A stretch of DNA of 64,000 bases from Clavelina lepadiformis (taxonomy: Eukaryota; Chordata; Ascidiacea; Aplousobranchia; Clavelinidae): the NCBI RefSeq assembly GCF_947623445.1, contig NC_135241.1, positions 5,954,501 through 6,018,500 of the forward strand. The letters run 5' to 3'. The notes under the pieces were generated by a model that was given only the letters and a program-made list of their open reading frames with translations, was not told where the DNA came from and made no database searches. Numbering within the stretch: the first letter of the stretch is position 1; each line of letters starts with the position of its first letter. Positions 25,901-38,127 of this stretch are shown here, in pieces. A program made the position numbers and the translations under genes.

Positions 25901-28900
25901 TTCATATCAAATTATGGCTATAACAGGGTAGCCTATACAACCTACATACACAGTACATTATTTTTGCCTAAACAGTCAACCAGATCATGTACTTTGTTAT
26001 ATGACGTTGCTGTTTTTGTCGCGTCGGCGGATCTGATGCGTGACATAGACCCTTTTTAGAAACACAAGTTTTACGTTGGCAGCTGTTTCACTCCTTTTTC
26101 TAAATGGTGACAATTTTTTTTGTTATAACAAGTTTTTGTAGACATTTTTCCTTTTAGACAACCTTATTGCATTTCGTTCATTTTCCTTTTTCAGCCTTCT
26201 CAAGGCATGGGTCAAACAATTCAAATCCAAGCCTCGGGGTGTCTCCTCAAAGAAGAAGAGTTTCTGGAAGACGAAAAAAATTAAAGAAAACAGCTATGGA
26301 GGAAGAAAACCTCCCAAAAAATGATGTCACAGAAGAAAGCTCATCAACAATACCACCAAGTAAATCGCTTTTCATGGTAACTCGTTTTCAGAGAGCATTA
26401 ATAACCAATAATAAATTGATCGGTTAGATCAGTTTCAATTGTTTAGCTGATTGCATATCATTTACAGCGCCATTACAATATTTGAATTACTGAAACCTGG
26501 TATTTCAGTTTGCATCGAAATGCCTTCACTTGCTGTTTAAAGTGGTTCTTTGTTTTTGCGTTTTGCAATGAATATTTTATTTAGTTTAAGCCATCCTTGG
26601 CATTTCTTTATCTAAAATATTGTTTTGTTGATGTGACGCGTGCTGGAAGCTTCCAAACGCAATGAATATTTAAGAACCATTATTATCTCAATCAGTTATC
26701 GCTATTATCTAGAAACATTTATTATTCATTAAGTGTGGCTTGTTTGTCCAAAGCAAATCTTAAATGTGGGGTTTGAGCGCTGATCAATAAACAAATCCGG
26801 CCAAGCACTGTAAAGGCAATTACCGCCGATTTAATGGTTTTATAGCTTAGCACCTTCGATTTCAGTAAGCTTGGTAACAAGCTATACAACATACGATGGC
26901 CTCTGCAAAGTACTAAATAGGCTGCCACTATATTTCATCAGAAAAATTCGTGTATTCAAAGCTCTTGTTCACAGTTTCTTGTTAACCTAACATAAATGTT
27001 TTACCATAGTAACCTAATTCTACCTTCTAATCTAAATGTAACTTCAATAAAACCCTAAATTGCTTAATTCACTTTTTTCACACCCATTTTCCTAACCTAA
27101 CCGCCTTATCAACCTATCACTTCGTACCAAATAACGTTAAATTACGCTTCTGTACTTCACAGCGAAGGATAGTCTCGATATGTCCAGTCTTCATTCTAGT
27201 GGTGTGAAACAAACAAATGATGATTCAGCGTCCAGCCCGCACATCGGTGGTAGTTACATTGAAAGAGTTTATACGGATGTGGATAATGCAGGTATGTTGA
27301 CAAGCCTTACACTGCTACGCAGAAACTTGCCCCAAAAAGATTATTATATTTTGCTATAACCTATACTGTTATGTTTTAAACAATAAGCCTGTCATGATCC
27401 AACATTTTTTGTAAACAAACCTGTCGAATTTATTTTCTAACAGCTCTTTTGAGGCATAAGTAAACTTGTATAATTATTTTTAATGCTTTAATAAGTGTTT
27501 TGTCAAAAATTTCTTCAAACTTTGTTCAGGGCCGCTCGGTTCGGTGGAATTCACTGTGCTCCACGATCCAACCAAGTTAGCTTTGCACGTCACTGTCATT
27601 AGGGCGAGGGTGAGCAGAAATCGATTTGACTAATTTCAGATGCCATTGTTGTAATTTCTATATAAAACTGAACTGGCATTGTGATTTATAGAATCTGAAA
27701 GCAATGGATCTGAACGGGTTTTCAGATCCTTACGTCAAACTACATTTGTTGCCAGGATCGAAAAAGGTAAAACTGCAGCGCTGCATTTGAGTTAGCATCT
27801 TAAGTCGTCCAGTTGTTCTAAGTTGCCAGTACACGCATTGCAATCTTATTATTGCTCTTTGAGTCAGGTTTTAAAGAGACGAATAAGTCGTAATGTGCGA
27901 TCGTTTTACTTTAAATTGAGCTTAATTGGATCTTGTTCATCCCTTAATTACATCTTCATTCTCCAGACAAATAAGGTATAACCAGATCGCTGACGGGTAA
28001 CATTATCTGGAGTTTAGTCCATTTTTGTTTTAGCATTACATCGTTTAGTTTTCTGTTGACATTCATGAAATTGTCTGATATTACAGCATGACAAAGCCTG
28101 AAACATTTGGCTGGCATTGTTCTCTGTTCTTAATATCCATTCATTTGCAAGATATTATAGTCTGTTGGCATGCACTTTTTCTACTTTGTTTGTTCAGCGT
28201 TTCTAGTTTAACTTAAGCATGTGTCTGTGTATATGTGAAATGGTATCAGGAAACGCCGATATTGAACAAGGGTCTGTATAATTCTGGCCGATGAAAGGCT
28301 TATAAGCCCTATATAATATGTATCAGCCTTTCACGGGCATCGTAAATTCTTATTACCGCTCAGAAATTTTGTTAGCATTGATGACAAGTTTGATTGAAAC
28401 TGGGTTTGGAAACCACGCACTTAACGACAGTTTTTACTGCACTCGCGACGGAATGACTTTGTTCCGATCCAAAAGTATAGAGTAGCCTTGCTATTATGGA
28501 TGGTATGTGTAAGCAAACAAATGCTGAGGCGTTTTCGGCAAAACACAAGAGTATATGAAACGGACCCCTATCTCAATGTTTACCCTGGAATAATCCATAC
28601 CACGCGCGAAGAACCCTAATCACTTGATTACAGTCGTTCCCTAAATATATATTAGTCAATACTATTGCTTGCCCCTAACCTCTCTGAATAACTATAAACT
28701 CCCACTTTACATAAATCAGAAAGTCGCAGTAGCAAATAAGACGTTGTATGCAACACATGAGGCATCCCGTCATTAAAGAAACGTATCATTTGGAGTTAAA
28801 CAAGTAAAAGATGGACGTTGTATGAAATTCTATTTGAGAAAATTGTGGTCATTTTAAACTACTGCCATGGGATTGCCGAGAGCGAAAACGAGGCAGACTT

Positions 28901-31900
28901 TTAACAATGCAAAATATCTTATATTCATGTTTGCCAAATTAATACCTTTGTCTGGTTGGTTGGCTGGCGACGTCACAGCTGGCTGTTGTTTTATATAAAT
29001 GATTTTATGGACTGTGTACTTTGTTCAGCGCAGATACGACATGGTAAAATATGTACTAAGGGTGGTTCATGTGTGTGTAAATGTCAGTCTTTTCGGGATA
29101 CCTTGACGTCATTTACTTCGACATTCTTGTGTTGAAACTAACTTCAAAATGTAAGTATTGTCAAATTCAAGATGATCTCTCGATCGATGTTAATCCTTTC
29201 AAAAACCGCAGCGAGCTTGTACGGATTTGCCGTTTCGTATTAATTACGAAAGGTCTATCTTAACATTTCATTGTATTGTGTGGATATGTTAATGTTTGAA
29301 GCTTATTTTTTGTTAGCGCTGTGTACATACCCATTTACATGGCTACTCTGTATGCTTCTAAGGACATATTCGAAAAACGTAAAGCACAACGTTTATATAG
29401 ATTGTCCTTGAAGTACAGTACATCAGACCAATATTGACAAGGAACCCTTGTTTGTTAGCTAACAGTTTACTCAACATTTTACTAGAAATCTCACACTTTG
29501 GGTAATTTTACTAACACTTTACTGCCAATTGTCACATACAAACCAAATATCTGGCGTTATTGTTTTAGAAGACGCAGTACACTTGTGCAATTGCCTATGT
29601 CCCCGCATTTCTGCAAATTGGTGGTTACATGACTGATATATAGTACTATGCCATATTTCATGTTGACATATGTTTACAATCCAATTACTATGAGGTGGAT
29701 AGTGGATGCCAAGACTTTCTGTGTCTAAACAATTATTTTCGTTTCTACTTTGTTTGCCTTAATTTGTCCTCAGAATGTCTGTTTGGTTGCATGTAAAGTT
29801 AACACTTTAACAATTTTTTGTTGTATTTTCACACATTTTTAATTTGAATCATCGTTTAGCTTTTCAGTTGTATTCATTCGATTGCAGAGAAAAGATCTGA
29901 AGCTGCTGTTTTTTTATTGGTCTTAAGTTGCAGCTTTCAAGCAGCTAATTTTTGTTGACTTTGAAGTAACACTGAGACTATTTGTTTGCCCAGTCTTCTT
30001 GTGTTAGATTAAATGTGCCAAATTTTGTTTTAAACAATTTATAAGCCCGTCAAGTTGTAACCGATATTTAATTTAGTTGTTTGTGTTCGCTAATTTTGTT
30101 TTTGTTCCCCTAGTCTAAGTGGAATGCTTTTATTAGCCTTCGTGCGGGTATCGTCGTTATATGTCATACTATCTTCGTTCTGTACCCACTCAAGTGGTCG
30201 TCGTTTTCAATCGCTTGGTCATTCATGTATCCCGAAATTGCTCATTTCAAGGACACTTTTAAAATCTTCGAACCGTGACCTTTTAATTTAATTGCAGTCA
30301 AGCAAAATGAGAACGAGAACTAAATTCAAAACCCTGAACCCAAACTTTGACGAAACTTTAACGTACTGGGGTATCACTGAAAGCGACATGTCTAAGAGAA
30401 AGCTTCGGCTGATGGTTCTTGATGAAGACAGGTTTGTAGGATTTGTTCTTCATACGGCTAAACAAGGCCGTACTAAAAATAGATGTTAACATAATGCATA
30501 ACGGTTGGCTGCAGGCGGAAGTAGTAGCCTTGTTGTTAGTAGATGCTGAGTTTACAATTTTCTTTGGTTCACCCGCGGTCAGGTTAAGCATCAGCATTTC
30601 TTTATGTCTCTTTAAATATTTCAGGCATTAGTTATCGAGTACATTAACTGTTGTACATGCCAACAATTATCGTTTTTAACTTGCAGGTTCGGCCATAATG
30701 ACTTCATCGGTGAGGTCACTGTCACGCTTCGTCACCTCACTCCACTCGAAACTAAAACTTTTAACATGGCCCTCGACTACCACCATACGGTAAGCATAGT
30801 TCCCACCTGCCAAAAAAGTTAATCTGAGGCAAGTAGTAAATATCATCTACCCGTTTAGTATTTGAAGCAAAAAAATGTATCAAAAACGATTTGGATTTTT
30901 CGAATGTCGGTTCGGGTTGTTTCAAAGGCTTTGATGACTATTTTGCCATTACCTTTGCTGACATGAAAAGTCATGAAGTAATAACTGAATTAGCTGGTTT
31001 AGTAGGTTACATCTGATCATCTGACTTTCTGTACGTAAATTCCAAAAAAGATAGTTTCTTTGCAGCTGAAGAAGTCGGACGAAGAAGACGATAACGAGAG
31101 AGGGCGCCTTCTTTTTTCTCTTCAATTTCAAGAAGACGATTCGACTTTGCTTGTGAACATTGCCAGATGTGCCGGCTTAGTGCCAGTTGCCCGTAACAAC
31201 GCTATCGATCCCCAAGTAAAAGTGTAAGTAGTCAATAAATGGTAAACAATTAGCAATTTTTACTATGCCATCTTGGTGAATAACAGTCGATTTTACCCAT
31301 GCCGCTATGAGGCGCTGCTCCCGCGTGCTCGTGTTACCTAATAATATCACGTTTTCCGTATTTACATTGTTACATACACCAGGGCTTCCCAAACTTTTTT
31401 GCTCGCGACCCCTTTCAAACTTCTGAAGTTTTCCGCGACCCTTCACGTTTAAATTGATTAGCAGTGCGAAATATACCTTTGTCATTAGTGACATTTATTG
31501 AGATGCAAAGACTGAATTCAAGCAACCAGTACTCAAAGCCTACTTACTACTTTACACATATGTAGGCCACTGGAAACAAAAAAAGCACACACATTTATTC
31601 AGTGTGATTGGTGCGACTGCTTTCTGCTACAAAGCAAGTCCAGCCGTGGCTCAACATCTGCTAATGCTGGTCTCAAGGCGGTTTTAATGTTGATTAGGCT
31701 GGAACGATATTTTGTTTTGATTGTATTTTGTACTTCGTGTAAAATTGGTATACGCTCTGCGACCCCTGACGTTCGTTACGCGACCCCTTGCGGGGTCGCG
31801 ACCCCCAGTTTGGGAAGCCCTGACATACACATATCTCTTTGGTCGATCACCTTGTGTATGTATATCCTTGTCTAGGTGTCTTCAGCTCGATGAACCCGGG

Positions 31901-32459
31901 TCAAATGAGGTCATGTGCGAGAAAACCGAGCGAAAGAAGTCAACGCGAAACACAAATCCCGCTTTTCAAACCTCCGTGAAATTACCTATCATCGGTGGTG
32001 GCAAAAATCTGGTGAAGTGCAGGCTTGATATCAGCGTCTGGGACAAGGACAGCTTTGGAAGGGAGCATTTCGTAGGTAAGTACTTCGATCACAAACGGTA
32101 ATTTGTTGTATATTGAGCTTGGTTTCGTCAACCGAAACTGAATCTTTCTTAAACTGAAATTGGAAACCAAATTTAGTTGACTAACAAGGTTTTGGCATTT
32201 ATTCCATGATAAATTTTCGCCTTCGTTTTATCTTTGTATTTATACATTCATTACCCCGCTTTCAGGTGCTCTTGAGCTTGGCATAAAGAGCAAAGGCAAT
32301 GAACTGCGCCACTGGTTTGACTGCGTTAAGCATCCTGGGAACATCGTGGAGATGTGGCATAACCTCACCTTTCCGCCTGACCCCGAAAGGATTTCAGCCC
32401 TGGCCTCCGCAGGAAAACGACGCCGAACCCCGCGTTTACCCAGAAAATTTGTCAGTTAA
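22901..32459 (+). CDS. RPH3A: Rabphilin-3A orthologue (Rab effector with two C2 domains), 16 exons
   Basis: About 704 aa, close to the vertebrate length. Exons: 22901-22977, 23181-23318, 23447-23579, 23730-23902, 24555-24718, 24800-24874, 25024-25140, 26195-26359, 27163-27291, 27530-27609, 27692-27766, 30298-30431, 30687-30789, 31066-31223, 31876-32075, 32266-32459; all phases agree. An in-frame TAG lies seven codons before the ATG. The Rab-binding region (about residues 15-175) has a helix, a FYVE-like zinc finger (CILC, CMDC, CQKC, CKIC) and SGAWFF. A Ser/Arg-rich linker follows. C2A (about 392-520) keeps its calcium Asp clusters (MDLNGFSDPYVK, DEDRFGHNDFIGE). C2B (about 537-685) ends in ELRHWFDCV and MWHNL, but its first calcium loop is ARNNAIDPQVK. 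In known relatives the protein binds Rab3/Rab27-GTP and phospholipid on secretory vesicles. Intron 14 holds a hAT-derived element. Confidence 0.95.
26945..27125 (+). repeat. Dispersed repeat copy (AACCTAAC family) in rabphilin intron 8
   Basis: Best-preserved copy: GTTAACCTAACATAAATG, TACCTTCTAATCTAAATG, TTCAATAAAACCCTAAAT and TCCTAACCTAACCGCC in order. It ends about 40 bp before the acceptor of exon 9. Confidence 0.6.
27767..30297. other. Longest rabphilin intron (intron 11)
   Basis: A 2.5-kb intron inside C2A, between the exon ending at SKK and the exon starting SSKMRTRTKF. No nested gene, RNA gene or delimited transposon was recognised. Confidence 0.6.
31380..31822. mobile_element. hAT-derived element in rabphilin intron 14
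   Basis: The 443-bp element starts CAGGGCTTCCCAAACTTTTT and ends CAGTTTGGGAAGCCCTG. It is flanked by perfect 8-bp copies of ACATACAC (31372-31379 and 31823-31830). GCGACCCC words recur near both ends. It is non-coding and sits between the two C2B exons, about 50 bp before the exon 15 acceptor. Confidence 0.9.
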
Positions 32460-33538
32460 GAAAAATGACGTTAGTCAATATGTGCAATATAATTTCTCGC
32501 AATACATAATTTGTATGCCTACGTTGGTTTATCGTAGTATTAACTTCTTCCTTAACTTTTTAGTACAAGCAGGTGGTCTTTCTATATTTTGTGTGTCTGT
32601 ATGTTTGGTTCATTTGCACCGCAGTCTGTTGTACCCGAAGCAAAATCGTATATGCTCACTTTACTTGTGTATACGTTAGTATCCGAATCTTCATGCCCAA
32701 GATAATGCAACCGCCTCGTTAACACAAAATATGTTTCAAACAATGTGTCTGATAGGTTCCAGTTTCTTCTTAGTTGTATGCGTATTGGCGTAATTGAAGA
32801 TTGTGTTTATTCTATCTTTTAATTATCAAATCCCTGCTTAATGTGCATTTTCCTGCTGGCATTTTTGGTCTTACAAATACCGAATTGCTCCGTAGTGTTG
32901 ATGCAATTGTAGCTCCTCTCATTAGACTTATTTTGCTCATAGACTGCCGTATAAAGAATAAATTAGCACTTGCTGAAACTTTTAAAAGGTTTTGATAATG
33001 GGTGCATTGTCTTTTAATTAATTTTTATTTATGATTGGTTTTCAATTAGTTTCCGGCTTAGGTTGTTCTTGTAGAATTTTATGGTGTTGGGTGTCCTGTT
33101 TGAACTCTGAGTTTATGCAGCAGGAATATTGAATAACCATCGACCAACTTAATAACCTGAACTAAGTAGTAAATTAATTATTAATTTAGTTTTAAAGGAC
33201 TTTAGTGCTGAATAATTATGTTCATTCCGGTGATATTATGGATAAAGTGTTCTTTCTTGAATTCAAATAAATAGCCTACTAAGCTTTTAAACAAGCTAAA
33301 AATTCCCATTTGGTCAGTTTCATAAATTTATTCTATAAGAGTATGATTTGTACGAAAAGAAATTCACAGTAATTAGCCTTCAATCACAGTTAAAGACAGA
33401 CAGAAAATAGATGCCCAATTGGCAACTAAGGTTGAAGTTCTTCGCACGTGAATATATCGTGACTGAAGAAGAAGCAATTAGGTTTATTTCAGCTTCCTTT
33501 GATGCGTTAGTCACGAACAAATTAAAAAACAACAGTTA
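32460..33538. other. Convergent intergenic spacer
   Basis: About 1.1 kb between the rabphilin stop and the adhesion-receptor stop; expected to hold both 3' UTRs. Nothing else was recognised. Confidence 0.55.
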
Positions 33539-36500
33539 CTACGTCGTTGATGACATCGCGTGGCTTCTGTGGGAACCAAAGTTTTGAAGTTTCGAACGCA
33601 ACCTACGTCGTAACACCCCGCGCACGTATCGATTTAAAAAGCACACGGTTATTGCCACCAGTAGTCCTTGAAGACTGCTAGCCAGCAGATGCAAGGCAGT
33701 TACTGTGGTTTCGGCCTCAGGAACAACCCCAACAAATGTTGCTATCCATGGCACTCCGAGTACCGGTAAGAGGATGATAAACGCCCGAATTGAGGCCACA
33801 AGTGGTTTGGACCTGTTCACACTGGTTGACAAAGTTGATGCGTTTGATGATACGGTGGCCACCACCCGCTTTGGCTCGCTTTCTCGATGAATTCTTTGTG
33901 CAGAGAGTTTGGTGCTTTCAAGTTTTTTAATACGCGCCACTCGAACGCAAACAAGCACAGCAATCACAATGTTAGGAATGAGTAATACTGTAACTGGCAC
34001 CGCTGCAGCATAAGTCATTACGGGATTAAGCCAGCATATCGAATATTGCGGGTATTGTGGTATTTCATTGTCAGTTAGCTCGCTTTTTGAAGGGTTTAAC
34101 ATACTTTGCAACTGCATCGTTAAACGGTGCCCACCGGACTTGTCCATGTAGTTGCCAAAAGCTATACCAAATCCAGCAGTAAAACCAACAATAACAGCAG
34201 GCACCAACCACGAAGATAATGACAACACAGTAAACTGCTGTCTTTTGACATTTTTGTAAACACTGTCACCGCAAGTCAGGCGATAGAGGGTCAATCCTTC
34301 GACTAACATCCAAGCTGCCGATACCAGAAGAAAGTAATGGGTCAAAATTGTCACTGCCTTGCATGAGTTTGAACGAAGCAAGGCGACCGGTCGGAGCAGG
34401 ACAACAATATGTAGCAAAACTAAAGCCAGGCACAAGTGGATGTGGATTGTGGTTGTGTATGACCTATAATTTTCCATTGTTGCGCGTATTGAATTCCGTA
34501 AAGTTAACAGAATTACCAGAGCAACTAATAAGCTTATTATCGATAGGGCTTCAAAGGCAATGCACAATGCTAGCATACTTCTGCTCAGATTGAAGCGTCT
34601 TCCGATGCCCAACAGCAGAGCAAAAGTACTAGTTTGTTGCCCATTGCTTGTTGAACATGCACACGTCATAGAGCCATTCAACGAGTCTTTTGAGAGCAAC
34701 CTGCAATTTTCCGTATTCCAGTTTCTTGTCCTTACGTCCCATACTCCGCATGTCCATCGCCAGCTTTCTACACTCCCGGGTTGTGAAGCTACCGCTTTCA
34801 TGACCGAAACGTATTGCCCAGACAACTCAGTCGTAAACGTTACGTTGCCGCGATATACATCCAATGAATTCATTTTGTGGACCCAATTGCCGTTATGCGT
34901 TAAATCGTTCATAGCTTGAAAGGTGTGCAGAGTAATGACGCTTACGTTTCCCGTAATAAAATACGTATAATCTACGTCAACCGACGGTGGGAAATTATGA
35001 ATTCCAACGTTTGTTTCGTCCACGTGCGTGTCAACTTTGACGTTCCCAAATAGAGGAGAAGCTGTGGAAAAAAGTTGACTCACGGCCACAAAGATGTTCG
35101 TCTTATTTTCACCGGCAATTTTAAGTAAATGACTATACTTGAAAGAAACAGGGATGCGGCTTCCAGTTTGTATGCTGTCTAATGAGGACATATTCATCTC
35201 TTTTAAAGTATTTACTAAATTGACGACGGTTACGTCGACTATGAAATCAACTTCTGCGCCCGACATGGGGTAAGTGACGTTGTGATACGTCACTCTGGAC
35301 AAATTCAGTGGATTGCTTGATTTTTCTATGGCTGCGACCACAAAATTTCCTCGATTCATGACGTCAACAACATCAAGTCCGGTATGATCTATTTCGGCGC
35401 CAGAAGCCTTGTCTTCTGGTTCGGGTATAGGTTCACCTTAACATGCGAAAATAATTTCGTTTTAAAATTTGAAATCTCAATCTAAAACTTATTTCATACT
35501 GGTAAAACATTATCAATTTATTAAAACCATGGACATTAAACATTGTTTCTAAATGCTTACGTTTTACCTAAATGCCTGGACCATTAAACGTGCAGATGAA
35601 CAACAAATGTTCAAAACTAGACGACTAAGCGTGTTTAGTTATATATGAAAAAGTGTTTCAAAAAGAAAACTTTCAAGTTTTTCAACTTCAAGTCTCAACA
35701 CTTAGCTAACAGTGTAGGTTTGAAAGGTAACGTCCATGCAGAACAGCAAAACTACAAAAAGCAAAATTAGAATGTTATGTTAAGTATTATGTGAAAACGT
35801 AACACTATTATCTCTGTACTGTCTATTGATTATTATTAAAACCCGATTTTCAAAACCCAACGAGATAAAAAGGTATGTGCCAGCATATTCAAGTAGCAAA
35901 ATCTCACTATTTAATATTATTCTAATACATGTTGTATTGTTTTGTTCGATGTAATTATTTGCATTGAAACTTCTACAATTACTAAGTTGAACCAAAATGA
36001 TAATTAATTAATTAATTGATGATAATTAAGCCCACTAAGCAAGAGAAAGCAGCGCAAAAAGAAAAATTTGTCAATAGTTCCGAAAGTTTCTAATAGTTTT
36101 GAGAGTTTGCATGATCATTATTAGTATTGAATACAAGTTTGAGGAAATTGAAAAATATGTAAGAAGTTTATCATGCAATTAGTATAACTCTGGCTTTAGA
36201 AGATTGGCAACCATTTGCATCGAAAGAGAGTTGACACACGTTTTGCCAAACCACAAAACCTTCTTAGATGTCCTATTTAGCCTGTTTCAAAAAAGCCGCC
36301 GACACCAACACCGAAATGTATGGTTTTCCCTTTTCAATCTGATACTGTGCTAATATGCGCTTATACGCTAATTAGTGGCGGTTAGTATGTGAGAATTACG
36401 TGACGTCTGTGCGCGGTTTACAACGTTTATTTCCGACCGTTAATTTGAATAACTTCTCAGAAGTATATTTTAGACTGTCGATTATAAAAACATTTTTCAA

Positions 36501-38127
36501 GAGTTTTAAATACATGTATTTATCTAGCACAGTTTCCGTGAAATAACTCTGTTTACAGCGAAGGGCAGTCTTAATCTATGCAGTTGACAAAACAGCGGTA
36601 TGATAACGCCAAAAAATGCTGCCTTTTAGATGCATTAGCGAGTTTTGCTGCATGACTATCACGTAAATTTATATGTAAAATAGTTATCCGCATTAACAGA
36701 AAAAATTATATACTGGTATTAGTTAGAATAAGATAGTTTCTAATTATGCAATTTTTACGCACTTTTTCTTGATTCAACTATAATTTCGAACAAAATTTTA
36801 TAACAATTAAGACCGAGGGTACGAAAAACGTCTTGTGCTTAATCCATTTCCTTTTCACATAGAATAATTTGTTTTAAAACATATATCTAGATGATTTTTG
36901 TTATAACAGATTTAAACCCATGTAAACAAATGAAAAATTTTATATAAACGTAATATGCATTGTGTAATATGTTATAACTTTATTCATTAAAACATCAGAA
37001 TAAACGTCATTTGCATTACATTTATTCAACACTTGTGATAAAATGAAGTAAAAATATTCCCATGGCAAAACGTGACGGTACCCTATATGTGCAAAACAGG
37101 ACATCCATATAAATTATTTGCAACACGTTTGTAAAACAGCGCGTCGAGATAAGCCATAAATTAAAATTGCAAAAAATTTCTGACAGGTTTTCTGACGCAT
37201 ATCCTGTTTTGCCAATGTTATTTGTGTGTTATTGTATATGAAAAATTACAATGTTCAAACCAAGCAGGGATACGCTAATTTATTGGGCATCTGCCTATGG
37301 GCAAGACGAAGTCGTCATCAAATAGGAAAGTAGTGATTATACTCCAGATCATTATGGGGCAATGTTTGAAAATAATCGCTAATTGGCCACTCTAAACTCA
37401 TTTAAACTCTAAACTCATTTATTGTTTTATTTTGTAATTGTTTTAGTATGGTTTTCGGTTTAATTTTGTGCTAGATGGGGTGCGGCAAGAAAACATTAAC
37501 AATTTAAAATCGTTGAATAAATTAATAACGGCGAAAAACACACCTTAAAGTACATAGCACTGTTTAGAAAACAGTCTGTCAACTTAGTTATAAGCATAGA
37601 GTTTAAGTTTTACAGCGAGGAAGAATAACGGTAAATGTCCGAAATTTTAATCGATTTCTAAGTCGTGTATACTCCTAAATACCTTTGCAAAAACTAATGT
37701 ACGTAATGGTAATTGTATAGTCGGCGTATACGTATAGTATAGACGTATACATCCAGTCAAGACAGCAATAAGTCTCGTAACGCAAGAGCGGTAGAGATCG
37801 CTAAGTTAAACAAATGTTTGAAAAGGTCGCAGCCTATATAATAACATTCCAAAACTTGCACCTCCGTGATTTTAAAGTATAATAACATTGGTACCGACAA
37901 GTTCGTCATTTCCCATAAGATTGGTTAATTTTCTTTATGCGATCTCAAAATAGTTTTGGGAGCATCGGCAAATTATTTGGTAAACCCGTTACAATTAAAT
38001 TCATCATACTTTCAACGTTGTCATGCTTACCAATAACAAATTGTGTAGATCCCGTAGGAAGACCGGAAGAGAACACAAGCATCACTATAACGCAAATCGT
38101 CTTGCAAATTGTCAACATTCTAAACAT
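33539..38127 (-). CDS. Adhesion-type (class B2) GPCR, two exons, about 664 aa
   Basis: Exon 1 (38127-38031) encodes a signal peptide (MFRMLTICKTICVIVMLVFS) and ends at ATTG|GTAAGC in phase 1. Exon 2 (35436-33539) joins in phase and runs to the stop. The ectodomain has many N-x-S/T sites, then a GPS-like region (WTCGVWD, NWNTENC, MTCACST). The usual HLT/HLS cleavage triad appears as QTS. A stalk-like STFALLLG precedes TM1. Seven helices follow: TM3 with AAWMLVEGLTLYRL and TM6 with LPVLGVPWIATF fit class B2, and TM7 contains SSLQGLLVAITVCFLNRYVR. Cysteines at TM3 and extracellular loop 2 (ICWL) are kept. Autoproteolysis probably fails without the His. No adhesion module was found, although extra exons in the 2.6-kb intron cannot be excluded. 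The gene converges with rabphilin. Confidence 0.85.

Noticed and set aside
36000-36020. AATT microsatellite-like run
   Set aside because: Four or five units only, expected by chance in AT-rich DNA.
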